A stretch of 64,000 bases of DNA from an uncultured Paracoccaceae bacterium (GTDB taxonomy: Bacteria > Pseudomonadota > Alphaproteobacteria > Rhodobacterales > Rhodobacteraceae). A program made the position numbers and the translations under genes. The notes below the pieces were generated by a model. That model did not search any database. It saw only the letters and a program-made list of their open reading frames with translations, and was not told where the DNA came from. Positions within the stretch are counted from its first letter, which is position 1. Every line of letters begins with the position of its first letter. Positions 9,075 through 17,716 of the stretch are shown here, one piece after another. The stretch lies in assembly GCA_947494445.1 (NCBI GenBank), contig CANLVD010000003.1:62001-126000 (forward strand), read 5' to 3'.

Positions 9075-10133
9075 TCAATCTTCCTGATTAATCTTGATCA
9101 TCGCTTCCACTGCAGCGCGTGCTGGCTCCATCAAGGCCTCATCCACGGTCACTTCCTCGGTGCCCGAATGCAGTGCCCAAAGCACGTTTTCCAGCGTGAT
9201 CCGCTTCATGTGCGGGCAGATGTTGCAGGGACGGATGAAGTTCGTTTCGGGCAACTCGGCAGCGACATTGTCTGACATCGAACACTCGGTGACCATCACG
9301 ACCTTCTCTGGCTTGTTGGTCTTGACCCAGTTGATCATGGCCGCGGTCGAGCCTGAGAAATCTGCTTCCGCAATCACCGCTGGCGGACATTCGGGATGAG
9401 CGATGATGGTCACGCCCGGCTCATTCTCGCGGAAGGCGCGCAGTTCTTCAGGGGTGAACTGCTCGTGCACGATGCAGGCGCCTTCCCAATAAACCACGCG
9501 CTTGTGGCTTTCGGCAGCCACGTTCTGGGCAAGGTAGCCATCGGGCGTCATGATTACCGTGTCACCGGGCTGCCCGTTGACAATCTCGACCGCATTGGAC
9601 GAGGTGCAACAGATGTCAGACGCGGCCTTCACCTCAGCCGTGGTGTTCACATAGGACACCACCTTGGCACCGGGATACTGGTCGCGCATCTTCTGGATGT
9701 CTGCAGGCGTGATCGAGGCCGCGAGCGAGCATCCGGCACGCCCGTCAGGGATCAGAACGGTTTTCTGAGGATTCAGGATTTTCGAGGTTTCGGCCATGAA
9801 ATGCACACCGCATTGCACGATGGTCTGCTGTTCGACCTGCGTGGCTGCAATTGCCAGTTGCAAGCTGTCGCCCTTCACATCGCCAATGCCGTGAAAAATC
9901 TCGGGCGTCATGTAGTTATGGGCAAGGATCACGGCGTCCTTCTCGCGTTTCAGGCGGTTGATCGCGGCGATATAGGGCGCGTACATGGCCCAGTCCGGCT
10001 CGGGGATGACAGATTTCACGACGTCGTAGATCGCCTGTGTCTCCTTGGCCAGCGCAAGCGACGGTGCCAGATCGTAATGCGCTTCCAGTTCGGCACGGGC
10101 GGTGTCGCGCGGCATCGTTGAATTCATGAACAT
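9075..10133 (-). CDS. nadA: Quinolinate synthase A
   Basis: NadA condenses iminoaspartate with dihydroxyacetone phosphate to quinolinate using a [4Fe-4S] cluster. This 352-residue protein has the three expected cluster cysteines: C108 (VQCGVHFMAE), C220 (EGACIVHE) and C306 (NICPHMK). It also has AHNYMTPEI, GDSLQLA and YVNTTAEVKAASD. The first ATG, at 10133, is preceded by GGGAG at 7-base spacing; an ATG two codons later is less well placed. It is the first gene of the leftward nadA / CAP / nadB group and is preceded by the corC-type gene, from which a short terminator hairpin may separate it. Confidence 0.97.
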   Translation of the reverse strand: MFMNSTMPRDTARAELEAHYDLAPSLALAKETQAIYDVVKSVIPEPDWAMYAPYIAAINRLKREKDAVILAHNYMTPEIFHGIGDVKGDSLQLAIAATQVEQQTIVQCGVHFMAETSKILNPQKTVLIPDGRAGCSLAASITPADIQKMRDQYPGAKVVSYVNTTAEVKAASDICCTSSNAVEIVNGQPGDTVIMTPDGYLAQNVAAESHKRVVYWEGACIVHEQFTPEELRAFRENEPGVTIIAHPECPPAVIAEADFSGSTAAMINWVKTNKPEKVVMVTECSMSDNVAAELPETNFIRPCNICPHMKRITLENVLWALHSGTEEVTVDEALMEPARAAVEAMIKINQED

Positions 10134-10180
10134 CTGTTATCTCCCAAGGGGTTAGAGAGTTAGTCTGACTTGTCTGTCTT

Positions 10181-10198
10181 AAAATGGGGATGACCCCA
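10181..10198 (-). terminator. Short terminator-like hairpin after the CorC-type gene
   Basis: On the leftward strand TGGGG-TCAT-CCCCA forms a 5-bp G/C stem (plus a possible G-U pair) followed directly by TTTT. It lies 32 bases after the stop of the CorC-type gene and about 50 bases before nadA, consistent with a weak intrinsic terminator. The short stem keeps confidence modest. Confidence 0.5.
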
Positions 10199-10229
10199 CG
10201 GTGATTTTAGGGGGAAAACCGCACGGCAA

Positions 10230-11552
10230 TTACCCTCGTTTCAGTTTGCGAACCTTCAGGCGGGTCAATCGGTTGCGTTCGCGCTCCATGACTTCGAAGC
10301 GGAAACCATGGAAATTGAACACCTGTCCGGCGGTCGGGATGGTCTGGGCCTCATGGATCACAAGACCCGCGACCGTATTGGCTTCATTGTCGGGCAGGGT
10401 CCAGTCACAACTGCGGTTGATGTCGCGAATGGTCATCGCCCCATCGACAACGACCGAACCGTCACGGGCCCGTGTCAGCTCAACCTCTTCCTCGTCATGT
10501 TCATCTGCAATCTCGCCCACAATCTCTTCGAGAATGTCTTCCAGCGTGATCAGGCCGCGCAAGGCGCCGTATTCGTCGATCACGAGGGCAAAATGCGATT
10601 TCCTGCGCAGAAACTCGCGCATCTGATCGTTGAGCGATGTGGTCTCAGGCACGAAATAGGGCGGCATGACCACCTGCATGACATCAAAATTTGCAAGAGC
10701 GATGATGCCGCCTTCCTCCTCGCGGACCAGCTTGTCAACCGCGCGCAGCAGGTCTTTTGCGTGGATCACACCTACGATGTTCTCCTGATCTTCCTTGAAG
10801 ACAGGGATGCGGGTATAGGGCGATTGCAGACACTGGCTCAGAATGTCTTCAGCCGGATCGTCTGCATTGATCATCTGGATGTCCTGACGGTGCAGCATGA
10901 TCTCTTCAACCTCACGGTCTTTCAGATCAAGCGCGCCCAGAAGACGGTCCCGGTCATCCTTTTCCACCGACCCTTCGGAATGGTGCAGCACAATTGCGCC
11001 TGCGATCTCCTGCTGGGCGGCCATCAGGGAGGCATCAGGATCGGTGCGCACACCAAAAGCGTTCAGCACGAGGCGCACGAAATAGCGAACAGCGTTGACG
11101 ATAGGGGCAAGCAACCTGACCACGATCACGATGATGGGGGACACCCGCGCCGCAGCGGTCTCAGGATTTGTGATCGCATAGGTCTTGGGCATGACTTCCG
11201 CAAAGATCAGCACCAATGCGGTCATCACCAAAGTGGCCAGCGCAACGCCACTGTCACCGAACAGCAGCGTGAAGGCGCTTGTGGTCAGCGATGTCGCCAG
11301 AATATTTACCAGATTGTTGCCCAGCAGGACCGAGCCGATCAGGCGTTCATTGTCCTCACGCAGCTTCAGCGCCACTCCGGCCCCGCGAGAGCCCTTGTCC
11401 GACATGCCCTTCAGCTTGCCCCGGCTGGCAGCCGTCAGTGCCGTCTCGGAGCCTGAAAAGAATGCAGACAGCATCAACAATCCGACAATCGCTGCCATGG
11501 TCAGCCAAAGTGCGCTGTCCAGGGTTGCGGTTTCTGCCAGTTCGGTTTCCAT
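10230..11552 (-). CDS. CNNM/CBS-domain membrane protein, HlyC/CorC family
   Basis: The 440-residue protein has three parts. Residues about 15-180 form an N-terminal CNNM (DUF21) membrane domain with SAFFSGSETALTAASR and several hydrophobic helices, including FAEVMPKTYA. Next is a CBS pair (about 205-345) with YTRIPVFKEDQENIVGVIHAKDLL and FALVIDEYGALRGLITLEDILEEIVGEI. Last is a CorC_HlyC (transporter-associated) domain with NTVAGLVIHEAQTIPTAGQ. Relatives act in Mg2+/Co2+ efflux or ion regulation in the inner membrane; the haemolysin label is historical. It is divergent from the phosphoesterase-like gene at 11647. Confidence 0.9.
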   Translation of the reverse strand: METELAETATLDSALWLTMAAIVGLLMLSAFFSGSETALTAASRGKLKGMSDKGSRGAGVALKLREDNERLIGSVLLGNNLVNILATSLTTSAFTLLFGDSGVALATLVMTALVLIFAEVMPKTYAITNPETAAARVSPIIVIVVRLLAPIVNAVRYFVRLVLNAFGVRTDPDASLMAAQQEIAGAIVLHHSEGSVEKDDRDRLLGALDLKDREVEEIMLHRQDIQMINADDPAEDILSQCLQSPYTRIPVFKEDQENIVGVIHAKDLLRAVDKLVREEEGGIIALANFDVMQVVMPPYFVPETTSLNDQMREFLRRKSHFALVIDEYGALRGLITLEDILEEIVGEIADEHDEEEVELTRARDGSVVVDGAMTIRDINRSCDWTLPDNEANTVAGLVIHEAQTIPTAGQVFNFHGFRFEVMERERNRLTRLKVRKLKRG

Positions 11553-11646
11553 TATGGTTCAAGTCCTCAAGCGTGTTGGGTTGCGCTGCATTTGCCTGAT
11601 AACATGGGGTCATGGCAAGGGGGAGACAACTGGAAAGGGCAGACCT

Positions 11647-12480
11647 GTGATCCATCAGGACCTTGGCAGAATTGATGCGCCGATGGTGATTTTCGGCGGT
11701 CCTTATTCCAACCTACAGGCGCTGGAAGCGCTGTTTACGGCCCATCCCGAGGTCCCAGCCGGGCAGATGATCTGTACTGGCGATGTGGTGGCCTATTGCG
11801 CTGATGCAGCGGGATGCGCACAAGCCATGCGCGAGCGGGGCATTCTGACCGTGAAAGGCAACTGCGAGGCGCAGCTTGGTGCGGGCGAGGCCGATTGCGG
11901 GTGTGGCTTTGACGAAGGGTCCACCTGTTCGATCCTGTCCATCGGCTGGTTTGCCCATGCCGACAGGCAGATGACAGCAGCCGACCGGGACTGGATGATG
12001 GCCTGCCCGGACATCGTGACCTTCACGCAGGCCGGACGCCGTTTTGCCGTCATTCACGGCGGGTTTCCGCAGACCAACAAGTTTCTCTGGTCAACCTCGA
12101 CCGATGCGGATTTCGCACCCGATGTTGCTGCCATTAGCGATAAAGTCGGCCAGATCGACGCTGTTCTGGCGGGGCATTCGGGAATTCCCTTCACCAAACA
12201 GACAGGTGGGGTGGAGTGGATCAATTGCGGGGTTATCGGCATGCCGCCCCATGACGGCCAACCTGAAACCCGCTATGCGGTTTTGCAAGATGGCCGAATT
12301 GCGTTTCACAGACTTGGGTATGATCATGCTGGAGCCGCTGCAGCGATGGAACAGGCCGGCCTGACCCAAGGCTATCACGAAGCGCTTCTCTCGGGCATCT
12401 GGCCAAGCGAGAATATCCTGCCGCCTGCTCTGCGCCTCAGGGCTCGGACAGGGGATGATGCTCCAGCACCAGTGACTTGA
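11647..12480 (+). CDS. Metallophosphoesterase-fold protein with altered metal motifs
   Basis: The chosen GTG start gives 277 residues and is preceded by AAAGGG; the open frame upstream only mirrors the divergent gene. The calcineurin-like pattern is recognisable: ICTGDVVAYC, VKGNCE, VIHGGF and LAGHSGIPF in order. The first motif, normally D-x-H with S/G-N, reads FGGPYSNLQAL here, so the metal-binding Asp and His are Gly and Tyr. The usual GNHD is GNCE, and a cluster of cysteines (DCGCGFDEGSTCS) follows. Either the metal site is reorganised or catalysis has changed. It overlaps xerD by 44 bp tail to tail. Substrate unknown. Confidence 0.75.
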   Translation: MIHQDLGRIDAPMVIFGGPYSNLQALEALFTAHPEVPAGQMICTGDVVAYCADAAGCAQAMRERGILTVKGNCEAQLGAGEADCGCGFDEGSTCSILSIGWFAHADRQMTAADRDWMMACPDIVTFTQAGRRFAVIHGGFPQTNKFLWSTSTDADFAPDVAAISDKVGQIDAVLAGHSGIPFTKQTGGVEWINCGVIGMPPHDGQPETRYAVLQDGRIAFHRLGYDHAGAAAAMEQAGLTQGYHEALLSGIWPSENILPPALRLRARTGDDAPAPVT

Positions 12481-13366
12481 GCCGTTCTTCCAGCACATGG
12501 GTGTAGATCTCGGTCGTGGCCACATCGGCATGGCCCAGAAGCGTCTGAATGGCCCGCAAATCCGCACCGTTGGCCAGCAGATGCGTGGCAAATGCGTGGC
12601 GCAGGGTGTGGGGCGTCACTTTGTCGGGCGAGACACCGGCGGCAACTGCGATTTCCTTGATCAGCAGATAGAACCGCATCCGGGTCATGTGCCCGTCCTT
12701 GCCGCGCGATGGAAACAGGAACAGGCTTTCGGCCTTGCCATTGGATTGCGCAAGATCGTCGTCTCGGTCCCGGATTGCCAGCCACGCGGACAGGGCCATT
12801 CGTGCAGGCGGTGAAAGCGGCACCATCCGCTCGCGCCCGCCCTTGCCCCGGATCAGGATCATCCGTGGGTCACCGCGCACGGCCGCCACGGGAAGGGACA
12901 CCAGTTCACTTACCCGCAGCCCGGTCGCATAAAGCACTTCCATCAGGCATGTGTTGCGCACCCGGTCGGAGTTGTTTCGACCGGTCTCGCGACCAGCATC
13001 CAGCAGTCTGGCGACTTCGGCCTCGCTCAGCGTATCAGGCAGTTTGCGCGCCTTCTTCGGGCCGCGGATGTGATGGGCCGGATTGTCCTCGCGCAAGCCT
13101 TCACTGAAGGCAAAGCGGTAGATCTGTTTGACCGCCGATAGCCGTCTGGCCCGGGTTGATACAGACAACCCCTCGGCCTCCAGTCCCATCAAATAGCGCT
13201 CGATATCATCACGCATTACCGTCTCAAGGCTCAGACCCTCAGTGCTGGTGAAGCTGACAAAATCTTTGAGGTCGCGACCATAGGCCAGAAGCGTGTTCTG
13301 GGCTGCATCCTGTTCGGCATGCATGGCTTCAAGGAAGATCGACAGCCATGGGTGATGGGCGCTCAT
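12437..13366 (-). CDS. xerD: Site-specific tyrosine recombinase, XerD type
   Basis: This 309-residue protein has the N-terminal SAM-like core-binding domain (residues about 8-90) and the C-terminal catalytic domain. Visible catalytic elements are the Arg of YATGLRVSELVSL, the H-x-x-R of HTLRHAFATHLL, the His of LLGHADVATT and the nucleophilic Tyr of EIYTHV. XerC/XerD resolve chromosome dimers at dif near the divisome. The length and the absence of phage neighbours support a housekeeping Xer protein rather than a phage integrase; XerC cannot be fully excluded. Its start overlaps the stop of the upstream secreted-protein gene (ATGA). Confidence 0.88.
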   Translation of the reverse strand: MSAHHPWLSIFLEAMHAEQDAAQNTLLAYGRDLKDFVSFTSTEGLSLETVMRDDIERYLMGLEAEGLSVSTRARRLSAVKQIYRFAFSEGLREDNPAHHIRGPKKARKLPDTLSEAEVARLLDAGRETGRNNSDRVRNTCLMEVLYATGLRVSELVSLPVAAVRGDPRMILIRGKGGRERMVPLSPPARMALSAWLAIRDRDDDLAQSNGKAESLFLFPSRGKDGHMTRMRFYLLIKEIAVAAGVSPDKVTPHTLRHAFATHLLANGADLRAIQTLLGHADVATTEIYTHVLEERLKSLVLEHHPLSEP

Positions 13367-14898
13367 GCGGGCGGTCTCAGGAGCAGTTTCTCCAGTCCGA
13401 TCCGGCGCGCGGAAAGGCCAAGCTCCATTTGCGACAGCACGAACAGGGCCGCTTGCAGATCATCGGGATCAACCTCGAAGCCGTCGCGCAACAGCGCCAG
13501 CGCTCCCAGAATGCCCTCGCCCTTGCGGTCGCTCTTGCACAGGCTCATCAGATAGCGTGCAGGTTCGTTGGGCGCGGTTGTTCGTGTCAGCCCCTCCACG
13601 ATCATCCGCTCAAGCCCGGACAACCCGTCAGCACTCGGCAAGCTCTGTTCGGGATCGGCCAGCGCAAACAGCAGTTTTGCCTGCGCTGACGGAGACGCGC
13701 TTTGCCAGCGCTCTGCTGCATCTAACTCGCCTGCCAGCAAAAGCAGTTCAAAAGGTTTGCGGATGTTGTCATCGGGAAACCCAGCGCGGGGTACATTGGC
13801 CAGACGGGCGGCATAGGCCTTGGCCAGAGCGACCCGCAGGCCGTGGTTGGAAAACACCTCATCGGCCTCGCTCAGTGCTTCGGCAATTTCGGCCCCGTCG
13901 CGGCTGGCCAACGCCCGGTCCAGCGCCTGAACTGCAGAGGCGCGCTCCCAGATGCTGCCAGACGCCGCTGGCCTGCCAGCACGGTAGGCCTGAAACAAGG
14001 TCGTTGGCGCAATGGAGCCGAATTTGACCAGCCGCTCGCCTGCCGTGATCCGCGCCCGCATCGGTGCGCCTTGCTCCAGATCCAGATGTTCAAAAGCCAA
14101 AGGGGGCGTGCCTTGCGGGCGAGCTAGCGCCACCGCATCGCGCAGGGCATAATCAAGCGCTGTCAGAGGTGTGTCTGGCACCTCATCTGGTTCATCCTCA
14201 AAGGCCTGCGGATCCAGAAAGCGGGCCAGAAGCAATTCTTCTTCGGGCGAGATGGCGCCAAGCTCATGACCAAGCCGCAGTGTCAGTGCGGCCGCATCTC
14301 CGTCATTGGCCCGGGCAAGACAGAAGATCCGGGCAGGAAAGGTCGGGGACAGGGCGGGATTGACCCGCAACGCTGCACAGGCTGCCTCCGGTCGGTTGGT
14401 CAGCACGCCGACATCAAAGGCACGACGAAACAACTCGGGATCGATGATGCCTGCCGCTGCAATCAGGGCCTCGGCTGCATCCAGTGCCCCGATGCTCAGC
14501 AACCGATCAATGCGCGCCAGCATCGTCGAAGGCCCGCCCGAGGGGCCAGAGGGTGGGCGCGTTTTGGCCAGAAGGATGTTCTGGAACATGGCTTGTGCTT
14601 CGGGCAGTTTGCCTTCGGGATGGCTGAAAATCAGCTCCACAACCTCCGAACGGCTGGTCTGCCCCCACAGATCAAACGGCAATCCGGTCTGTCTGGGGCT
14701 GAGGATGCCGATGCCTTCGGTCTGAGGCGCATCAAGCGATGATGACGTAATTGCCCCGGTATCCGCATTCTGGTCGGGGAGCACCTGATCCTGCCGCAAA
14801 CTGTCCGACAGCCACGGGATCGCGCTGAGCGGTTCCTGCGCGACCGCTGGCAGCGCCAGCAGGAAGGCCAGGCAGGCGTATCGCCCGCTCCTAATCAC
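13363..14898 (-). CDS. Exported alpha-helical protein of unknown function
   Basis: The protein is 511 residues from a GTG that overlaps the end of the preceding 44-aa gene by 8 bases. A short signal peptide (RYACLAFLLALPAVAQ) is followed by a linker and then long Ala/Leu-rich helical stretches resembling degenerate TPR-like or superhelical repeats; I see no catalytic motif. It lies between a tiny membrane protein and xerD, coupled to both by overlaps. From memory, similar proteins precede xerD in other Rhodobacterales. A periplasmic scaffold role is only a guess. Confidence 0.7.
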   Translation of the reverse strand: MIRSGRYACLAFLLALPAVAQEPLSAIPWLSDSLRQDQVLPDQNADTGAITSSSLDAPQTEGIGILSPRQTGLPFDLWGQTSRSEVVELIFSHPEGKLPEAQAMFQNILLAKTRPPSGPSGGPSTMLARIDRLLSIGALDAAEALIAAAGIIDPELFRRAFDVGVLTNRPEAACAALRVNPALSPTFPARIFCLARANDGDAAALTLRLGHELGAISPEEELLLARFLDPQAFEDEPDEVPDTPLTALDYALRDAVALARPQGTPPLAFEHLDLEQGAPMRARITAGERLVKFGSIAPTTLFQAYRAGRPAASGSIWERASAVQALDRALASRDGAEIAEALSEADEVFSNHGLRVALAKAYAARLANVPRAGFPDDNIRKPFELLLLAGELDAAERWQSASPSAQAKLLFALADPEQSLPSADGLSGLERMIVEGLTRTTAPNEPARYLMSLCKSDRKGEGILGALALLRDGFEVDPDDLQAALFVLSQMELGLSARRIGLEKLLLRPPA

Positions 14899-15025
14899 CG
14901 GACGGTGTCACATCGATTGTGACGTCGGTCTGCGGTGCGGGCAAATCGGAAAAGATCGCAAATCCGACCAGCCCGATAAAACCCAGCACCAGCAGGTAAA
15001 ACAGATATTTCAGAAGTCGTCCCAT
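14891..15025 (-). CDS. 44-residue single-span membrane protein
   Basis: An ATG at 15025 opens a 44-codon frame ending with TAG at 14891-14893. The product starts MGRLLKYLFYLLVLGFIGLV and continues as a hydrophobic helix (residues about 6-27) with a short acidic, Thr/Pro-containing periplasmic tail. GAGG lies about 9 bases upstream of the ATG. The stop overlaps the GTG of the next gene (GTGATTAG), a coupling expected of a real gene. It is the first gene of a leftward operon with the exported helical protein and xerD, divergent from aroK. Function unknown. Confidence 0.7.
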   Translation of the reverse strand: MGRLLKYLFYLLVLGFIGLVGFAIFSDLPAPQTDVTIDVTPSGD

Positions 15026-15142
15026 TGCCCTGTACCTCGTGCTGCCCTTTTTTAGATGGCTTTGCGCGTTTTGCCTATGGAACTTACCCCCGCTGTGAGG
15101 TTACATCAATCGCCCAAGGGGCAGGGACCGAAGAAAACCGCA

Positions 15143-15739
15143 ATGACCGCTTCTCGCTATACCGTCAGACTGTCCAGACCGGTGGTTCTGGTGGGCTTGA
15201 TGGGGGCCGGAAAAACCTCGGTCGGCAAAAGACTTGCCGCCTTTCTGGATGCCCCTTTCGAGGATTCCGATGCTGCCATCGAAGAAGCGGCAGGCATGAG
15301 CATCAGCGACATTTTTGCCACCTATGGCGAGGCCCATTTCCGCGCGGGCGAGGAGCGTGTGATCGCGCGTCTTCTGGAAGGCTCGGCCATCGTGCTGGCC
15401 ACAGGCGGCGGGGCGTTTCTGTCGCCAGCAACGCGAGAGACCATCGCCAAGCACGGCATTTCGATCTGGCTCAATGGCGATCACGACACCCTGTGGAGCC
15501 GGGTCAAGGACAAGTCCACGCGTCCCTTGCTGCAACGCCCCGATGCTTATGAACACCTGGGCAACCTGCTGAAGGACCGCAGCCCACTCTACGCACTGGC
15601 CGACATCACAGTTGCTTCGGAAGACGGGCTTGAGCACGAGGTGATGGTGCGCCGTATTCTTGAGGCGATCGAGGCCCATGACCGCGACCATCCCGACCGC
15701 GCGCCCACGCTTTTGAAGGGGATTTCCCATGAGCCATGA
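15143..15739 (+). CDS. aroK: Shikimate kinase
   Basis: AroK phosphorylates shikimate in the chorismate pathway. The protein is 198 residues from the ATG at 15143; the upstream extension of the frame lacks an RBS and family resemblance. It has the Walker A motif GLMGAGKTSVGKRLA, the shikimate-binding DSDAAIEEAAG and FRAGEERVI segments, the ATGGGAFL loop and the lid RPLLQRPDA. Its end overlaps aroB by 11 bp, the standard aroK-aroB pair. Confidence 0.95.
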   Translation: MTASRYTVRLSRPVVLVGLMGAGKTSVGKRLAAFLDAPFEDSDAAIEEAAGMSISDIFATYGEAHFRAGEERVIARLLEGSAIVLATGGGAFLSPATRETIAKHGISIWLNGDHDTLWSRVKDKSTRPLLQRPDAYEHLGNLLKDRSPLYALADITVASEDGLEHEVMVRRILEAIEAHDRDHPDRAPTLLKGISHEP

Positions 15740-16844
15740 AACCCTTACCGTCGATCTTGGCACACGCAGTTATGACATCGAAATCGGCCCCGGATTGCTG
15801 GCAGACATCGGCACGCGGCTTGATCCGTTCCTGCGCCGCAAGCGCGTGGCGGTGGTCACAGATGACACGGTCGCAGCCCTGCATTTTGAGCGTTTGCAGG
15901 ACGGGCTGCGTGCAGGCGGTGTGGACAGCACGGTTCTCAGCCTGCCGGCAGGCGAGGCCACCAAAAGCTGGGCGCATCTGGAACAGACCGTCGAATGGCT
16001 CTTGTCCCAGAAAGTCGAGCGCAATGATCTGGTGCTTGCTTTGGGTGGTGGGGTCATCGGAGATCTGACCGGGTTTGCAGCGGCAATCCTGCGCCGGGGC
16101 GTGGGGTTTGTTCAGGTGCCCACGACTTTGCTGGCCCAGGTCGACAGCTCCGTTGGCGGCAAGACCGGCATCAATTCCCCTCAGGGCAAGAACCTTGTGG
16201 GTGCATTTCACCAGCCGCATCTGGTGGTGATCGACACGGATGTGCTGGACACACTCACCCCGCGTGATTTTCTGGCAGGCTATGGCGAGGTCGTGAAATA
16301 CGGGCTTCTGGGCGACGAGCGTTTCTTTTCATGGCTTGAAGACAATGCCGCAGACATGGCTGCGGGTGATGTGACCAAACGGATCCATGCGATCCGCCGC
16401 TCCTGCGAGATGAAGGCCGAGATCGTGGCCCGCGACGAGCAGGAACACGGCGACCGCGCGCTCCTTAATCTGGGTCACACTTTTGGTCACGCGTTGGAAG
16501 CCGCCACCGGCTATTCGGACCGGCTGCTGCACGGCGAGGGCGTCTCGGTCGGTTGTGCGCTGGCCTTTGACCTGTCGTTCCGGCTCGGGCTCTGTTCGCA
16601 GGAAGCGCCCAGCCGGGTGAACGCCCATTTTCAGGCCATGGGTATGAAACGCGCCCTGCGCGACATCCCCGGTGATCTGCCGGATGCTGATGGATTGTTG
16701 GACCTGATGGCGCAGGACAAGAAGGTACAGGACGGTGCGCTGACCTTCATTCTGGCCCGCGACATTGGCACCAGCTTCGTGACCCGCGATGTCCCGCGAG
16801 AGGCTGTGCGCGATCTTCTGGCTCAGGCTCTGGACGACCGGTAG
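15729..16844 (+). CDS. aroB: 3-dehydroquinate synthase
   Basis: AroB converts DAHP to 3-dehydroquinate, the second step of the shikimate pathway, using NAD+ and a metal ion. At 371 residues it is of normal length. Landmarks are the NAD-binding LALGGGVIGDLTGFAAA, the QVPTTLLAQVDSSVGGKTGIN loop, YGEVVKYG, and the metal-ligand region LNLGHTFGHALEAATGY. The start lies within the aroK 3' end, so translation is coupled. The 3' end overlaps the convergent transporter gene by 22 bp. Confidence 0.97.
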   Translation: MSHETLTVDLGTRSYDIEIGPGLLADIGTRLDPFLRRKRVAVVTDDTVAALHFERLQDGLRAGGVDSTVLSLPAGEATKSWAHLEQTVEWLLSQKVERNDLVLALGGGVIGDLTGFAAAILRRGVGFVQVPTTLLAQVDSSVGGKTGINSPQGKNLVGAFHQPHLVVIDTDVLDTLTPRDFLAGYGEVVKYGLLGDERFFSWLEDNAADMAAGDVTKRIHAIRRSCEMKAEIVARDEQEHGDRALLNLGHTFGHALEAATGYSDRLLHGEGVSVGCALAFDLSFRLGLCSQEAPSRVNAHFQAMGMKRALRDIPGDLPDADGLLDLMAQDKKVQDGALTFILARDIGTSFVTRDVPREAVRDLLAQALDDR

Positions 16845-17716
16845 GGTAAAGCACCTGAGGCCAGAACCACACCAGCCGCCACAACAGCGATCCCGATGGC
16901 TTTCAATATGCCGATAGGCTCATCCAGAAAGACCCAACCGCCGATGGCTGCAAGAATAGGCACCAGTGCGGCAAAAGCAGCTGTGCGCGACGCGCCGATA
17001 TGCGTCACTGCATAGAAATAGGTGATGGTCGCCACATAGCCGGACAGGACGCCCTGCAACAGCGTTTGCAGTGCCACAAAACCAAACGTGGCCTGCGAGA
17101 AGTCAACCCCCCAGACAAGTGCCACCAGAATGAAGCCGAAGCCGGACCAGAAGGCGATCATGGCTGCTGCAGGCATTGCGCCTATGCCCGAGCGCCTGTA
17201 GGCGATTGTGTAGACTGCCCAGCAGAATGATGCGCTGAGAAACAGGATATGCCCTCGCCATGCACCGCTTGAGGCATTGCTCAACGCTTCCCATCCTCCG
17301 ACCACCAGCGCGCCCAGAACGATCAGGCTAAAACCGACAAGGCGCAGGCGCGTGAAACGCTCCGCCAGAAACAGGGCCGACAGGACGGCAACGAAAAACG
17401 GCAGGGACGACGGCGTGAATACTCCGCTGTCGGCGACGGGCGCAAAGCGCATGCCGTTGCCCAGCAGCAGAATGAACACCAGCCCGCCCATCAGCGCGAT
17501 CAGGACCACCTCGCGCACGCCCGCGCCCTTTGGCACCGGACCGTGTTTGATCAAAACAGGTAAAAACAGCAGGATTGCTGGACCATAGCGCATCAACCCA
17601 ACCTCAACCGCGCCCAGCGACTGGGTCACCGCAGCGCGGGTCGAGACCAGAAATCCTGCCCAGATGATGATTGTCAGAGCCAGCGCCGCCCAGGCCAGGC
17701 CCTTGGACGATGTCAT
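16823..17716 (-). CDS. EamA-family (DMT) inner-membrane transporter
   Basis: The chosen ATG at 17716 gives 297 residues and overlaps the stop of the radical SAM gene (ATGA); a longer frame to 17758 lies inside that gene and is not needed. There are ten predicted membrane helices in two EamA repeats, for example AWAALALTIIIWAGF and AAFAALVPILAAIGGWVFL with the conserved DEP just after. DMT carriers export or import small metabolites; the substrate cannot be told. Coupling to the radical SAM gene suggests a shared task, perhaps export of its product. Confidence 0.85.
   Translation of the reverse strand: MTSSKGLAWAALALTIIIWAGFLVSTRAAVTQSLGAVEVGLMRYGPAILLFLPVLIKHGPVPKGAGVREVVLIALMGGLVFILLLGNGMRFAPVADSGVFTPSSLPFFVAVLSALFLAERFTRLRLVGFSLIVLGALVVGGWEALSNASSGAWRGHILFLSASFCWAVYTIAYRRSGIGAMPAAAMIAFWSGFGFILVALVWGVDFSQATFGFVALQTLLQGVLSGYVATITYFYAVTHIGASRTAAFAALVPILAAIGGWVFLDEPIGILKAIGIAVVAAGVVLASGALPYRSSRA

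Noticed and set aside
9060-9105. AT-rich, partly palindromic stretch with two TTAA words at the nadA 3' end
   Set aside because: The TTAA words are 15 bases apart and most of the stretch is inside the nadA coding sequence. The partial symmetry does not form a convincing stem.
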